DNA of 64,000 bases. Origin: Thiodiazotropha sp040791665. Lineage in GTDB: Bacteria > Pseudomonadota > Gammaproteobacteria > Chromatiales > Chromatiaceae. How positions within the stretch are numbered: position 1 is the stretch's first letter; every line of letters begins with the position of its first letter. The notes under the pieces were generated by a model. The model saw nothing but the letters and a program-made list of their open reading frames with translations, was not told the origin of the DNA and ran no database searches. Below, piece by piece: positions 1-9,227 of the stretch. Location of the stretch: NCBI GenBank assembly GCA_040791665.1, contig JBFNNX010000026.1, positions 62,001-126,000 of the forward strand, read 5' to 3'. Position numbers and translations under genes: made by a program.

Positions 1-50
1 GGGTCTTAGATCCCGAAGAGCTTAAAGCGAATGCCCCATACCAAGTCTGA
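1..50 (+). CDS. gspH: C-terminal end of the preceding pseudopilin gene (probable gspH), partial
   Basis: An open frame enters from the left edge and stops at TGA 48-50, giving about 15 residues that begin VLDPEEL. It overlaps the start of the next pseudopilin gene by 20 bases. GspH normally lies directly before GspI in type II secretion operons, so this is most simply its tail. The identity is inferred from position only, because too little sequence is present to recognise a domain. Confidence 0.4.
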   Translation, partial: VLDPEELKANAPYQV

Positions 51-429
51 AGGCATGTCGCTGATCGAGGTGCTGGTGGCGTTTGTCATTCTCAGCATGA
101 CCATGAGTGTGATTCTCAGGATCAATGCCACAACCCTGCGTAACCACCAGGTTACGACCGACTATCTCAAGGCTGTCCGGATCGCCGAATCAAGGCTTGA
201 TCAAATGGCTGTCGATCGAATCAACAGCAACCTGAATGAACGGGGGAGTGAACAGGGAGGTTTCAGATGGCACTATCAGCGGCAGCCCTACAGCGGCTGG
301 TCAGTTGAGAAAAAACTGGCGGTGCCTCTGCTGCCAGTTGAAGAGATGCTGACAATCCAATGGGAGGCGCCCGGTGGTGAAAGAAGGCTCACATTTTCAC
401 GTATAGGTCTTGTCCATGGCAAACCCTAA
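31..429 (+). CDS. gspI: Type II secretion minor pseudopilin GspI
   Basis: This 132-residue protein begins with a short leader ending in Gly8, followed by a prepilin cleavage site and hydrophobic helix (G/MSLIEVLVAFVIL, Glu at +5). This is the class III signal cleaved and methylated by the prepilin peptidase. The size and the gene order before J and K fit GspI, which joins the GspH-I-J-K tip complex of the periplasmic pseudopilus. The ATG at 31 is preferred over the one at 55 because only the former leaves a leader before the cleavage glycine. The gene overlaps gspJ by 20 bases, indicating translational coupling. Confidence 0.85.
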   Translation: MPHTKSEGMSLIEVLVAFVILSMTMSVILRINATTLRNHQVTTDYLKAVRIAESRLDQMAVDRINSNLNERGSEQGGFRWHYQRQPYSGWSVEKKLAVPLLPVEEMLTIQWEAPGGERRLTFSRIGLVHGKP

Positions 430-1135
430 ACGAATTGTTGTTGCTCGACCGGTATGCATGTTCTCGACGACAATGGTTGGGATGGTGAAATTGCCGGGAT
501 GCCGAAGTGATGGTTTCACCCTGTTGGAGGTTATGGTTGCAATGTTGTTGTTAGCGGTCATCATGACAACTTCGGTGACGATGCTGTTCGTCAACCTCAA
601 AGGTTGGGAAGGTTTGACGGAGCACAGTGATGCCAGCCTGCAGGAACACCTGGTACAGAAAAGAGTGACTTCCATGATTCGGCATCTAGTACCCCTGGTC
701 TGGCGAGATCAGGAGCAGCGTGTGTTGGCCTTGAGCGGGGACACACAACAACTACAATTCCTATCGAAGGCCCCGCGGCAGCATAGAGCCGGAGGCCTGT
801 TCGAGTATCTATTGGTAGCGGAGAACACCCACGATCAGGGGATCAGCCTGGTTCTCTATTTTACTCCCCTGGATCCGAACGTCTCGGAACTGACACTTCC
901 TGATGGCGGGACTCGCCGGGTGCTGATTAGAGGATTGGAAGCTGTAGATTTTTCATATTTCGGCAGCAAACAGGATCGGGAAACCGCCGGATGGCACAAG
1001 AGTTGGGAAGCGGAATCGGCACGCTATCCCGACCTGGTCCGCTTGAGCTTGCGTTATGCCGGTGATGAGGATGGCATTCAGGAGCGTTATTTCTGCATTC
1101 GCCAAAACTACCCCACGATTGTGCAGCGACAGTGA
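410..1135 (+). CDS. gspJ: Type II secretion minor pseudopilin GspJ
   Basis: The product has a prepilin site DG/FTLLEVMVAML with Glu at +5 and a roughly 20-residue hydrophobic helix, followed by a periplasmic domain of about 185 residues. Its length and place between gspI and gspK identify it as GspJ, part of the pseudopilus tip. From ATG 410 the leader is 35 residues, long for the family. An internal ATG at 482 would give an 11-residue leader and may be the true start. The stop codon overlaps the start of gspK. Confidence 0.82.
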   Translation: MSMANPKRIVVARPVCMFSTTMVGMVKLPGCRSDGFTLLEVMVAMLLLAVIMTTSVTMLFVNLKGWEGLTEHSDASLQEHLVQKRVTSMIRHLVPLVWRDQEQRVLALSGDTQQLQFLSKAPRQHRAGGLFEYLLVAENTHDQGISLVLYFTPLDPNVSELTLPDGGTRRVLIRGLEAVDFSYFGSKQDRETAGWHKSWEAESARYPDLVRLSLRYAGDEDGIQERYFCIRQNYPTIVQRQ

Positions 1136-2010
1136 TGATGGCAAAGGTTCCACATCTCCGTCAGGATGGCTTCGCACTCGTACTGGTGCTTTGGCTTGTC
1201 GCCTTGTTGACCATCGTTGCCGCCAGCTTTACCACCCATTCGAAAGTCGAGACCAGGCTCACAGGCAATGCGGTCGATGCGCTTCATTCGCGGTTGTTGG
1301 CGGAGAGTGGCGTCAACCGGGCAATTCTTGAGTTGGTGGTCAGCGATCCGGCGCAACGCTGGAACACTAACGGCCAGATCTACCAGCTTGGAACCGACCA
1401 GAACAGGGTCAATATATCCATCCGTAACTCATCCGGCCTGCTCGACTTGAACAAGGCGGCAAGGGATCAATTGGTCAATCTGTTTGCATTGATAACTAAA
1501 GATATTCAAGATCGTGAGGTACTTGCCGATCGACTTACAGACTGGCGTGACAGCGACGATTTACGTCACCTCAACGGGGCAGAGGATGCGGATTATCGTA
1601 GTGCCGGCAATCCGTATACTACAGCGGGGCGTGATCTGGTGAGTATCGACGAACTTGCTTATGTATTGGGATTTGATGCAGCCAAGGTTGAGCGATTGCG
1701 CCCCTACGTCACACTCTATTCCAATACACAAAATGTGGATTACCGCTATGCCCCGGAAAGGTTGGTATCCCTGCTGAAAGGCGAGCAGGTGACCGGTGAA
1801 GTTCTCGCTGACGTGCTTGATTACGTTGACAGTGACCTGGTGGATCTTGGGATGGAGGACACGGGTGGTCAAGCGGCCGCATCTGTCTATCGCCTATGGG
1901 TTGAAGCGACTTCGGCACAGGGCGCGAGAACACGATTGTCGCTTGATGTCGACCTGAGAAGTCAGGACGACACACCATATTCCATTCGTTCCTGGCATGA
2001 TTCGTTATGA
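1135..2010 (+). CDS. gspK: Type II secretion minor pseudopilin GspK
   Basis: GspK is the largest pseudopilin and caps the pseudopilus tip. The leader ends in DG before the helix FALVLVLWLVALLTIV. As is typical for GspK, the glutamate at +5 is absent. The roughly 260-residue periplasmic domain includes the conserved stretch LLAESGVNRAI and the helix-hairpin-helix-like region around LNKAARDQLVNLF. Start codons overlap at 1132 (GTG), 1135 and 1138 (ATG); the ATG at 1135 overlaps the gspJ stop and is the natural coupled start. Confidence 0.87.
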   Translation: MMAKVPHLRQDGFALVLVLWLVALLTIVAASFTTHSKVETRLTGNAVDALHSRLLAESGVNRAILELVVSDPAQRWNTNGQIYQLGTDQNRVNISIRNSSGLLDLNKAARDQLVNLFALITKDIQDREVLADRLTDWRDSDDLRHLNGAEDADYRSAGNPYTTAGRDLVSIDELAYVLGFDAAKVERLRPYVTLYSNTQNVDYRYAPERLVSLLKGEQVTGEVLADVLDYVDSDLVDLGMEDTGGQAAASVYRLWVEATSAQGARTRLSLDVDLRSQDDTPYSIRSWHDSL

Positions 2011-2036
2011 GCACCAAAACCCGTTAAAATCCTCTG

Positions 2037-3113
2037 ATGGCAACGCAATCCCTGAAATATCAACTAAGACATTTCTGGTTCTGGTGGAGTGGCGAAATCA
2101 GCATGCTGCTTCCGGAGAGGGTTCGTACGCTTCTTCGCGGCGGAAAACCTGCTCAACTGCTCTATAAGGATGAAACCCTGCGTATCGTCAACCAGGGTTT
2201 GAGCGGTGAAGAGGTTGTAGAGAACTATCTCCGGGTCATTGACTTCAACGACCCTGAACATAGAAGGGCACTCAATACCGCCAGTGAGATCAGGCTCTGT
2301 TTGGAGCCTAAAAAATATCTCTTCAAGAAGGTTACTCTTCCTATCGAGACAGAAGAGAATCTGCGCGAAGTACTCGCATTCGAGATGGATCGACAGACAC
2401 CGTTCAGTGTTGACCAAGTCTACTACGACTACGTTGTGAATAGTCGCGACAAGCAGAATCGTATGCTCGATATCACCTTGATTCTTGCACCGATCGATAA
2501 GATTTCACTGGCGTTGAAGCAGTTGGAGGAGAACTATGTAAGAATCAACGCCATTTCTCCCTGTGAGGAGCTTGATCCGAATTTGAACGAAGTCAATCTC
2601 CTCCCCCCGGAGAAACGGGAGAAGCCCTACAAACGCTATCGGTTGATCAACCTGACGCTGTTTTTGATCTTGCTGCTGTTGTTTATCGGGAACCTGCTAC
2701 TCCCGTTATGGCAAAAATCCGCGTTGTTGAAACAACTCGAAAGTGAACTGAATGAGTATAAGTCTAAAGCTACGCAGGTTGCTGCCCTGCGAGATCAGGT
2801 GACGTCGGCCAGAAATGAAAACCGCTTTTTGGAAGAGAAAAAACGAACGACCAAGTCGGTTCTCGACATACTTTTGGAATTAACCCTTTTGCTTCCTGAT
2901 GATACCTGGGTGAGTAATTTCGAAATCAGGGATAACATTGTTCACTTGCACGGTCAATCGACGGCGTCGGCTTCACTGATTCCGATTCTCGAAACCTCGA
3001 AGCTGTTCCAAAACGTAACTTTCAGATCACCGGTTACACGGAGCAAAAAGAACAACACGGAACGATTCCACATATCAGCGGAACTCGCTACTGACGGGGA
3101 GGGCAAGGGTTAA
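2037..3113 (+). CDS. gspL: Type II secretion GspL-like inner-membrane platform protein with PilN-type C-terminal domain
   Basis: The 358-residue protein has an N-terminal actin-like/PilM-type cytoplasmic region, a linker, one strong membrane helix at about residues 203-224, and a periplasmic part with a coiled coil (residues about 230-280) and a small alpha/beta domain. This is the GspL layout, in which the cytoplasmic domain binds the GspE ATPase and the periplasmic domain pairs with GspM. The recognisable PilN-like block is VLDILLELTLLLPDDTWV. The gene starts 26 bases after gspK and ends directly against gspM. Confidence 0.78.
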   Translation: MATQSLKYQLRHFWFWWSGEISMLLPERVRTLLRGGKPAQLLYKDETLRIVNQGLSGEEVVENYLRVIDFNDPEHRRALNTASEIRLCLEPKKYLFKKVTLPIETEENLREVLAFEMDRQTPFSVDQVYYDYVVNSRDKQNRMLDITLILAPIDKISLALKQLEENYVRINAISPCEELDPNLNEVNLLPPEKREKPYKRYRLINLTLFLILLLLFIGNLLLPLWQKSALLKQLESELNEYKSKATQVAALRDQVTSARNENRFLEEKKRTTKSVLDILLELTLLLPDDTWVSNFEIRDNIVHLHGQSTASASLIPILETSKLFQNVTFRSPVTRSKKNNTERFHISAELATDGEGKG

Positions 3114-3710
3114 ATGCACACCTCTCTGACTCAAAGGCAATCGCGCATTTTGGCACTCACCATTTTGATCTTGTTGCTGCTGGTGGTGCTGGCCTTGGCG
3201 ATCTATCCTGCCTGGACAATGAACACGGCATACAATGCACGCATCGAAGATACACAATTCCAGATACAACGCTATCAGCGAATTGCCAAACAGGATGATC
3301 GTTACCAACTGGAATTCAACAATCTCAAGCGGAATCAGCAGTCTGACTTGCGCTATCTGCAAAGCAAGACCGACTCGTTGGCCAACGCAGAGCTTCAGCG
3401 AAGGATCAAACAGGTGGTTGCTGCAGGGCAGGGTGAAATCATAAGCACTCAAACTGCACAGATTTCCCATGAAGAGATGCTTAACAAAGTCGCCATTCGT
3501 GTCAGGATGAAGAGCAACCTGGAGAATCTCAAGAAGATAATGCATCAACTCGAGACGCAGAATCCCTATCTGTTTGTCGAAAACATCAGCCTTCGCAGCA
3601 GGCATCTTCCACGAAGAAGGCTGCCGAAAACAAAAGAGATCGCAAGAGAACTAAGAATGCTGGACATGGAATTCCTGGTGGCCGGTTATATCAAGAGCGG
3701 TGGTTTATGA
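3114..3710 (+). CDS. gspM: Type II secretion GspM-like protein
   Basis: This 198-residue bitopic protein has a membrane helix at about residues 13-34, a coiled-coil stretch (residues about 40-90), and a small ferredoxin-like periplasmic domain. Size and topology fit GspM of the short type, found where L, M and N follow K as here. It would dimerise with GspL at the inner-membrane platform. The start abuts the gspL stop and the end overlaps gspN by four bases, so the three are co-translated. Confidence 0.72.
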   Translation: MHTSLTQRQSRILALTILILLLLVVLALAIYPAWTMNTAYNARIEDTQFQIQRYQRIAKQDDRYQLEFNNLKRNQQSDLRYLQSKTDSLANAELQRRIKQVVAAGQGEIISTQTAQISHEEMLNKVAIRVRMKSNLENLKKIMHQLETQNPYLFVENISLRSRHLPRRRLPKTKEIARELRMLDMEFLVAGYIKSGGL

Positions 3711-4273
3711 GCAACTGGAAGCACAGTTTCAATGCCATGACTCTCTTGCTGTTGCTGACAATAGGTGTGATGGGCGGATATCTCTACTACCAATGGATAT
3801 CCCCCTTAAATAATATGAACCCAATGGCCAGGCAAGCAGCCGACCAGGACAATTCTCAGGCAAGCGACGGTAAGGCAGCAGCAGTCGAATTCGTACCTAT
3901 TTCGTTAAAGGCATATGAAGAGATAACAGAAAGACCGCTGTTTGTCGAAGGCAGGTTGCCCCCGGCCGAGCCCGAGCAGAAAACCAGCGTGACCAGGGTG
4001 CCCCGCAAGCCGCTACGGCTTAAGCTGGAAGGTGTCGCAATGATGCCGGAAAACAAGGTGGCTATCATTCGCGACCTGGATACCAATGAACTGTTTCGCG
4101 TTTCCCAGGGCATGAACAAGAACGATTGGAAGGTCGAGGCTGTCAACAGTGAAAGCGCAACCATCACAAGAAAGGGTCAACGGCTGGTCTTGAGACTGGA
4201 AATCGATGACACTTCAACCAATAAGCGAAAATTACCGATGAGAAAGCTGCCCTTCAGGCCGTCGAAACGCTGA
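3707..4273 (+). CDS. gspN: Type II secretion GspN/GspC-like protein with homology-region domain
   Basis: The protein (188 residues) has one N-terminal membrane helix (about residues 10-28), a polar linker, and a C-terminal beta domain (about 85-175). The motif ITERPLFVEGRLP followed by LKLEGVAMMPENKVAIIRD resembles the homology-region domain of GspC and the short GspN proteins of Xanthomonas-type systems, which link the inner platform to the GspD secretin. It overlaps gspM by ATGA and is the last gene of this run. GspC versus GspN naming is ambiguous without a search. Confidence 0.65.
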   Translation: MSNWKHSFNAMTLLLLLTIGVMGGYLYYQWISPLNNMNPMARQAADQDNSQASDGKAAAVEFVPISLKAYEEITERPLFVEGRLPPAEPEQKTSVTRVPRKPLRLKLEGVAMMPENKVAIIRDLDTNELFRVSQGMNKNDWKVEAVNSESATITRKGQRLVLRLEIDDTSTNKRKLPMRKLPFRPSKR

Positions 4274-4350
4274 TCCGTAAGAATGATATGACAGCATTTC
4301 CGATCTTGCACTGATGGATAACGCCTATCTCCTGAAATGAACAAAACTCT

Positions 4351-4842
4351 ATGAATGACAATAAAACGATTAATATTCTCTTCGTCTGCATGGGCAACAT
4401 CTGCCGCTCACCCACTGCCCAGGGTGTGTTTCGGGACATGGTCGATAAGCAGGGGCTAAGTGAATACATCGCCACAGACTCAGCGGGTACCATCGATTAT
4501 CACACAGGTTCCAAACCGGATCGCCGGGCGCGGGAAACGGCGCTCAGGCGGGGGCTCGATCTGAGCGACCTGCGTGCCAGGATAGTCACTTCGGATGATT
4601 TTGAACGCTTTGACTATGTCATAGCCATGGACCGATCCAATTTCGCAGATCTTGAGGCACTCTGTCCGCCAGGAAGGGAAGATCGGCTACATCTGTTTCT
4701 GGATTTTGCACCACACCAACCCGTACGCGAAGTGCCTGATCCCTACTATGGCGGTGCTGCAGGTTTTGACCGGGTATTCGATCTGGTGGAAGAGGCATCC
4801 CGAGGTCTGTTGGAGAAGATCATGAGTCACCACTTCGTCTAA
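4351..4842 (+). CDS. Low molecular weight protein-tyrosine phosphatase
   Basis: The 163-residue cytoplasmic enzyme hydrolyses phosphotyrosine or small phosphate esters. The phosphate-binding loop is complete: VCMGNICRS with nucleophile Cys13 and Arg19, and the general acid loop is DPYYGG near residue 128. Length is normal for the family. It lies 77 bases after the secretion operon and is followed by a clear terminator, so it could be the last cistron of that transcript. The physiological substrate cannot be inferred. Confidence 0.92.
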   Translation: MNDNKTINILFVCMGNICRSPTAQGVFRDMVDKQGLSEYIATDSAGTIDYHTGSKPDRRARETALRRGLDLSDLRARIVTSDDFERFDYVIAMDRSNFADLEALCPPGREDRLHLFLDFAPHQPVREVPDPYYGGAAGFDRVFDLVEEASRGLLEKIMSHHFV

Positions 4843-4912
4843 GGAGCTTTTTCGCCTGGAGTGATATATCGCTCACTGACATGCGGAGTGTCGACAAGTC
4901 CTGGACAGATAG

Positions 4913-4942
4913 CCTTGCTCCATCGTTATGGAGCAAGGTTTT
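4913..4942 (+). terminator. Rho-independent terminator
   Basis: An 11-bp perfect stem (CCTTGCTCCAT / ATGGAGCAAGG) with a four-base loop is followed by TTTT on the + strand. It ends the gsp-phosphatase transcript and sits against the 3' end of the convergent rne gene. Confidence 0.85.
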
Positions 4943-4947
4943 GCAGA

Positions 4948-7713
4948 TCAATCTCCATTACCGGAGTCTATACTCTTCTCATTCGACTTTGGCTCCGGGG
5001 TGGCGGCATTGGCTGCTGCCTTGTCAGGCTGTCCCGTGACGGCAGCCTGACTGCTCTGTGGCACCCTCTCAGTCGTAGCCGGTTTGCCGGTTTCAGTGTC
5101 AGGTTTTGACGCCATCGGCTTTGTCGTCGGTTTTTCAATCCTATTAGCGGTCTCTATCTGCTGTAATTTCGGTGCTTCCGGTTTTTTTTCGGCTATTGTC
5201 TCTGGTGCCGGTTTTTTCTCTGCGGTTTTTCGTCGTTCCGGTTTTATTTCAGCAGTTGCCGGCGGGTTTTCGGAAGATACCTTCGGTTTCATATTCGCGG
5301 GCACTTTTTCACTCTGTTGTGGCTTGGTTTCAATCTGAACCAATTTTGGGCCTGCCTCAGGTGTTTGTTTTTCCTGTTTGACTTTTTCCGGGGTGGCGGG
5401 TGTGGCGGCAGATCGCGGTGCCTGATCCTTTTCGGGTTTGGGTTTCGCTACCGGTTTCTGTTTTTCGGTGGTAGTCGGTTTGCTCGCATCAGAGCTGCTC
5501 TTGGTATCTTGCCTGGATTCACTCTTTCGTGGCGCTCGCTTCGGCTGACTCTTAGGTTCATCGATGTTTGCGTCTTTTGCCTTTGAATCCTTGTCATCGG
5601 ATACGCCATCGGCAGTGGATTGTTCATTGGTTTTTTCCGCAGTCGTGCGGCGTCTGCGACCGCCTCGACGACCTCGACGCGATCCCTTGGGCTTTGGTGC
5701 CTCACCGTTCGCTTTATCAGCCTGAGTACTACTCTTGTCCTGAGGCTTTTTGTCCTTGGTCTGTTTTTCTGTTGTCTTGGCCGAAGATTTTTGGGGTTTG
5801 CGTTTACCGGTCGTGGATGCTTCCTGTGTGCGCCGTTCTGATCGTTCACCGCGCCTATTGTCACCGGTGCTACCTTTGCCGCGACTGGCTGCTTGTTTTT
5901 TGCGTCCTTTTCCTGCCGCTGTTGATTGGCCTCGGTCAGAACTCTGGCGCGGTTTGGCGCTCTTTTTGACTGGCTCCTCTCTGGTTGGCTCCACTTTGGC
6001 GGATTCATCCGACTTTGAGGTGAAAATACTGAAAATTTTCTTCAAAAAGCCGCCTTCATTCGTCTCTGTCGCCTCGCGGGCAGGCTCACTTCTCTGTGGG
6101 GCGGGGCTTGCGGGTGCGATGGATTTTACTGCGGGTTTTTCAGCTTGCGGCTGTTTGGCCTTGCCGAAATCCAGTACCTCCTGCTCGCTTTCGTCTGTGA
6201 CCATCTTATAACTCGATACCGCATCGTCATCCGTAGGCAGGTCATTCACCCGTACCCGCTCAATGGTGTAATTGGGGGTGTCAAGATGAATGTTGGGCAC
6301 CAGTACGACATCGATGGATTGGCGTCTTTCGATGTCATGAATTGACTGTCGTTTCTCATTTAACAGAAAAGTGGCGATTTCGACAGGGAGCTGTGCAACG
6401 ATACGGCCGGTATTCTCCTTCATCGCCTCTTCTTCGATGATGCGCAACACAGAGAGGGAGAGTGATTCCACTCCACGGATCGTGCCATGGCCCTTACAAC
6501 GTGGGCATACCTGCTCGCTGGCTTCACCCAGTGAGGGGCGCAGACGCTGGCGCGACATCTCCAGTAGGCCGAAACGGGAGATCCTGCCGATCTGCACCCT
6601 TGCCCGATCCTGTTTAAGAGCCTCTTTAAGTCGATTCTCGACCTCACGCTGGTTCCGCGAAGGGGTCATATCGATAAAGTCGATAACGAAAAGTCCACCC
6701 AGATCCCGTAAACGCAACTGCCGGGCAATCTCATCTGCTGCTTCAAGGTTGGTATTCAGGGCGGTCTCCTCGATATCAGCACCCTTTGTGGCTCGCGCGG
6801 AGTTGATATCGATAGAGGTCAAGGCCTCGGTGTGATCGATGACAATGGCACCGCCGGACGGAAGGCTGACTTCCCGCTGGAATGCCGATTCGATCTGACT
6901 TTCGATCTGATAGCGGCTGAAGAGCGGTACCTCGTCATCATAGTGGCGAAGCTTTTTGCTGTATTGAGGCATCACCTGATTGATGAAACGCTCGGCCTGA
7001 CTGAAGACATCCTTGTCATCGATGACGATCTCGCCGATATCGGCACGCAGATAGTCTCGGATGGAGCGAATGATGACATTGCTCTCCTGGTAGATCAGGA
7101 ATGGGGCTGGCTTCTCTGCGGAGTGTTCAATCGCTTGCCAAAGCTGGATCAGATAGTCCAGGTCCCACTGCAGTTCTTCGCTGTTCTTGCCGACACCTGC
7201 GGTGCGCACGATCAATCCCATGTCATCGGGGATCTGCAACTCGCTCATGGCTTCGCGCAGTTCGGTCCGGTCCTGACCTTCTATTCTGCGGGACACGCCT
7301 CCGGCACGGGGGTTGTTCGGCATCAGTACGAGATAGCGTCCGGCCAGAGAGATGAATGTGGTCAGGGCAGCACCTTTGTTGCCGCGCTCCTCTTTCTCGA
7401 CCTGGATAATAACCTCTTGGCCCTCTTTGATCGCCTCTTGAATATTGACCCTGCCTGAGGCGGACCTGGCTTTTTCGGTGAAGTAGGTCCTGGCAATCTC
7501 TTTGAGCGGGAGGAATCCGTGACGTTCAGAACCGTAATCGACGAATGCGGCTTCCAGACTGGGTTCGACGCGGGTAATGCGTCCCTTGTAGATATTGGCC
7601 TTTTTTTGCTCCCGGCCGGGGACTTCTATATCAAGATTGAATAGTTTCTGGCCATCAACGATGGCAACACGCAACTCTTCAGGTTGAGTTGCGTTGATCA
7701 ACATACGCTTCAT
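4948..7713 (-). CDS. rne: Ribonuclease E
   Basis: This 921-residue endoribonuclease initiates mRNA decay and processes rRNA and tRNA precursors at the inner membrane. The N-terminal half holds an S1 domain (residues about 36-120), the 5' sensor/RNase H fold, the DNase I-like site with catalytic aspartates in SIDINSA and VIDFIDM, and the zinc-link CPRCKGHG. From about residue 510 the chain is low-complexity, rich in K, E, P and R, as expected for the RNA-binding and degradosome scaffold. The start at 7713 (MKRMLINA) matches the family; an upstream in-frame Met is not used. Divergent from rluC, as in other Gammaproteobacteria. Confidence 0.97.
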   Translation of the reverse strand: MKRMLINATQPEELRVAIVDGQKLFNLDIEVPGREQKKANIYKGRITRVEPSLEAAFVDYGSERHGFLPLKEIARTYFTEKARSASGRVNIQEAIKEGQEVIIQVEKEERGNKGAALTTFISLAGRYLVLMPNNPRAGGVSRRIEGQDRTELREAMSELQIPDDMGLIVRTAGVGKNSEELQWDLDYLIQLWQAIEHSAEKPAPFLIYQESNVIIRSIRDYLRADIGEIVIDDKDVFSQAERFINQVMPQYSKKLRHYDDEVPLFSRYQIESQIESAFQREVSLPSGGAIVIDHTEALTSIDINSARATKGADIEETALNTNLEAADEIARQLRLRDLGGLFVIDFIDMTPSRNQREVENRLKEALKQDRARVQIGRISRFGLLEMSRQRLRPSLGEASEQVCPRCKGHGTIRGVESLSLSVLRIIEEEAMKENTGRIVAQLPVEIATFLLNEKRQSIHDIERRQSIDVVLVPNIHLDTPNYTIERVRVNDLPTDDDAVSSYKMVTDESEQEVLDFGKAKQPQAEKPAVKSIAPASPAPQRSEPAREATETNEGGFLKKIFSIFTSKSDESAKVEPTREEPVKKSAKPRQSSDRGQSTAAGKGRKKQAASRGKGSTGDNRRGERSERRTQEASTTGKRKPQKSSAKTTEKQTKDKKPQDKSSTQADKANGEAPKPKGSRRGRRGGRRRRTTAEKTNEQSTADGVSDDKDSKAKDANIDEPKSQPKRAPRKSESRQDTKSSSDASKPTTTEKQKPVAKPKPEKDQAPRSAATPATPEKVKQEKQTPEAGPKLVQIETKPQQSEKVPANMKPKVSSENPPATAEIKPERRKTAEKKPAPETIAEKKPEAPKLQQIETANRIEKPTTKPMASKPDTETGKPATTERVPQSSQAAVTGQPDKAAANAATPEPKSNEKSIDSGNGD

Positions 7714-8261
7714 TGTTATGTATCCATACAGCCACCGAGGGTTGTCGCCTGGCATTTAGCGGTGAAGTCGTCAACGACGGAACCAGGCAATAGCCTTTCC
7801 TGCTCGTCATCAGTGGAGCATCACCACGCAAACCCGCGGAATCGGGTTCGATTCCAGGCTAGAAAACTAGCTCAGATGGCTGAAAAACTGTTAAAGTTCG
7901 CCGCTTGGGATCGGCTGCTGATCGAACTGAAAATATGGCGCCCAATGCAAAGGGAGAGCAACATGGCCAAAATGCATCGGCCCGGCATCTATTCCCGGAG
8001 TATGGTCCTGCTACGGACTCAAACTCGAAAGCTGCAATGGCGCGGAGGGTTCAGATTAAGAGCCAGATATCCAATGGGCACCTGTGCGCTTGGCTGGATA
8101 ACCGCTTGCGCCTAAAGCAATTTATTCGGCAGCAGGCGGTTACATACCGCGCGGGTACTGGCTTATATGGCTATCCAAGAGCCAGTACCTGAAAAACTGA
8201 TGCTGAATATAGCAACCTTCAACCCGAACATCAATCGATACGCATAATTAAACGACGCTAA
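7714..8261 (-). promoter_or_regulatory. Long intergenic region holding the rne leader and the rne/rluC promoters
   Basis: No gene is supported in these 548 bases. The spacing matches other rne loci, where a long 5' leader folds into hairpins bound by RNase E for feedback control. Two hairpins are visible: a 6-bp stem at 7838-7855 (GGAATC/GATTCC) and a 10-bp perfect stem at 8154-8163/8180-8189 (GGTACTGGCT/AGCCAGTACC) around a 16-base loop. Equivalence to the known leader elements is an inference. Confidence 0.5.
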
Positions 8262-9227
8262 ATGTCAGAATCAAAAAAGAATTCTCCATCGGTTCGGATT
8301 GTCGAGGTGGCCCCGGAATATGCCGGACAGCGAATCGATAATTTTCTGATGCGTCGACTCAAGGGTGTACCGAAGAGCTATATCTATCGCATTCTGCGAA
8401 AAGGCGAGGTGAGGGTTAACAAGGGAAGAGTCAAGGCGCCATATAAGATTCGGGCGGGAGATCTGGTCAGGATACCTCCGGTACGTACTGACAAAACGGA
8501 GGCACCGCATCGCCTATCGGAAAGGCTGCGCATCACCCTTGAACATGCGGTGGTGTACGAAGACGAGCGTCTGCTGGTACTGAATAAACCCTCCGGTTTG
8601 GCGGTGCATGGTGGCAGCGGCGTGAGTAGCGGTATCATAGAGGCGCTACGGTTAATGCGGCCGGATGAGCGCCAATTGGAGCTTGTGCACCGATTGGATC
8701 GAGAGACTTCAGGGTGTTTGCTGATCAGCAAGCGTCGCAGCAGCTTACGGATTCTGCATGAACTCATGCGTGAAAACCGGGTCGATAAGCGGTATCTGGC
8801 ACTCCTTGCCGGTAGCTGGCGCAAGGGGGTGCAGGTTGTGGATATGCCCTTGAAAAAAAACACCTTACAAGGTGGAGAGAGGGTAGTCAGGGTAGACGCC
8901 GAGGGTAAACAGGCTGAAACCCGGTACAAACGCCTGCGGCGTTTTAAGGAATCGACATTGGTTGAAGTGGAGCTGGTCACCGGACGTACGCACCAGATCC
9001 GCGTACATAGCGCCTGGTTGGGTTCACCGGTTCTGGGTGATACAAAGTATGGCGAGGATGATGCCAACAAGCGTATGCGGGAGATAGGATTGAGACGACT
9101 CTTCCTGCATGCCCATCAAGTCAGTTTCCGCTGGCCCGGTGTGACAGAAGACTTGAATGTTCAGGCGCCCCTGCCGCACGATCTGACTGAACTCCTGGAA
9201 AGGCTTAAGATTAAAGATGAAGTTTGA
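8262..9227 (+). CDS. rluC: 23S rRNA pseudouridine synthase RluC
   Basis: RluC converts three uridines of 23S rRNA to pseudouridine (955, 2504 and 2580 in E. coli). The protein has an N-terminal S4 RNA-binding domain (residues about 20-75) and the RluA-type catalytic domain with motif HRLDRETSG containing the catalytic aspartate, plus the later GRTHQIRVH motif. Its 321 residues are the normal length. The location divergent from rne is conserved. The gene overlaps the following HAD gene by 11 bases. Confidence 0.95.
   Translation: MSESKKNSPSVRIVEVAPEYAGQRIDNFLMRRLKGVPKSYIYRILRKGEVRVNKGRVKAPYKIRAGDLVRIPPVRTDKTEAPHRLSERLRITLEHAVVYEDERLLVLNKPSGLAVHGGSGVSSGIIEALRLMRPDERQLELVHRLDRETSGCLLISKRRSSLRILHELMRENRVDKRYLALLAGSWRKGVQVVDMPLKKNTLQGGERVVRVDAEGKQAETRYKRLRRFKESTLVEVELVTGRTHQIRVHSAWLGSPVLGDTKYGEDDANKRMREIGLRRLFLHAHQVSFRWPGVTEDLNVQAPLPHDLTELLERLKIKDEV

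Noticed and set aside
5084..6008. Several long open frames opposite and out of frame within the rne 3' half
   Set aside because: They arise from the low-complexity K/P/E-rich codons of the RNase E tail, without ribosome sites or recognisable domains.
7790..7862. tRNA-like segment with GGTTCGATTCC and pairing ends TAGCCT/AGGCTA, followed by TAGCTCAGATGG
   Set aside because: The T-arm does not form a canonical 5-bp stem with 7-base loop, no D-arm or anticodon stem fits between the ends, and the D-arm-like sequence lies on the wrong side.
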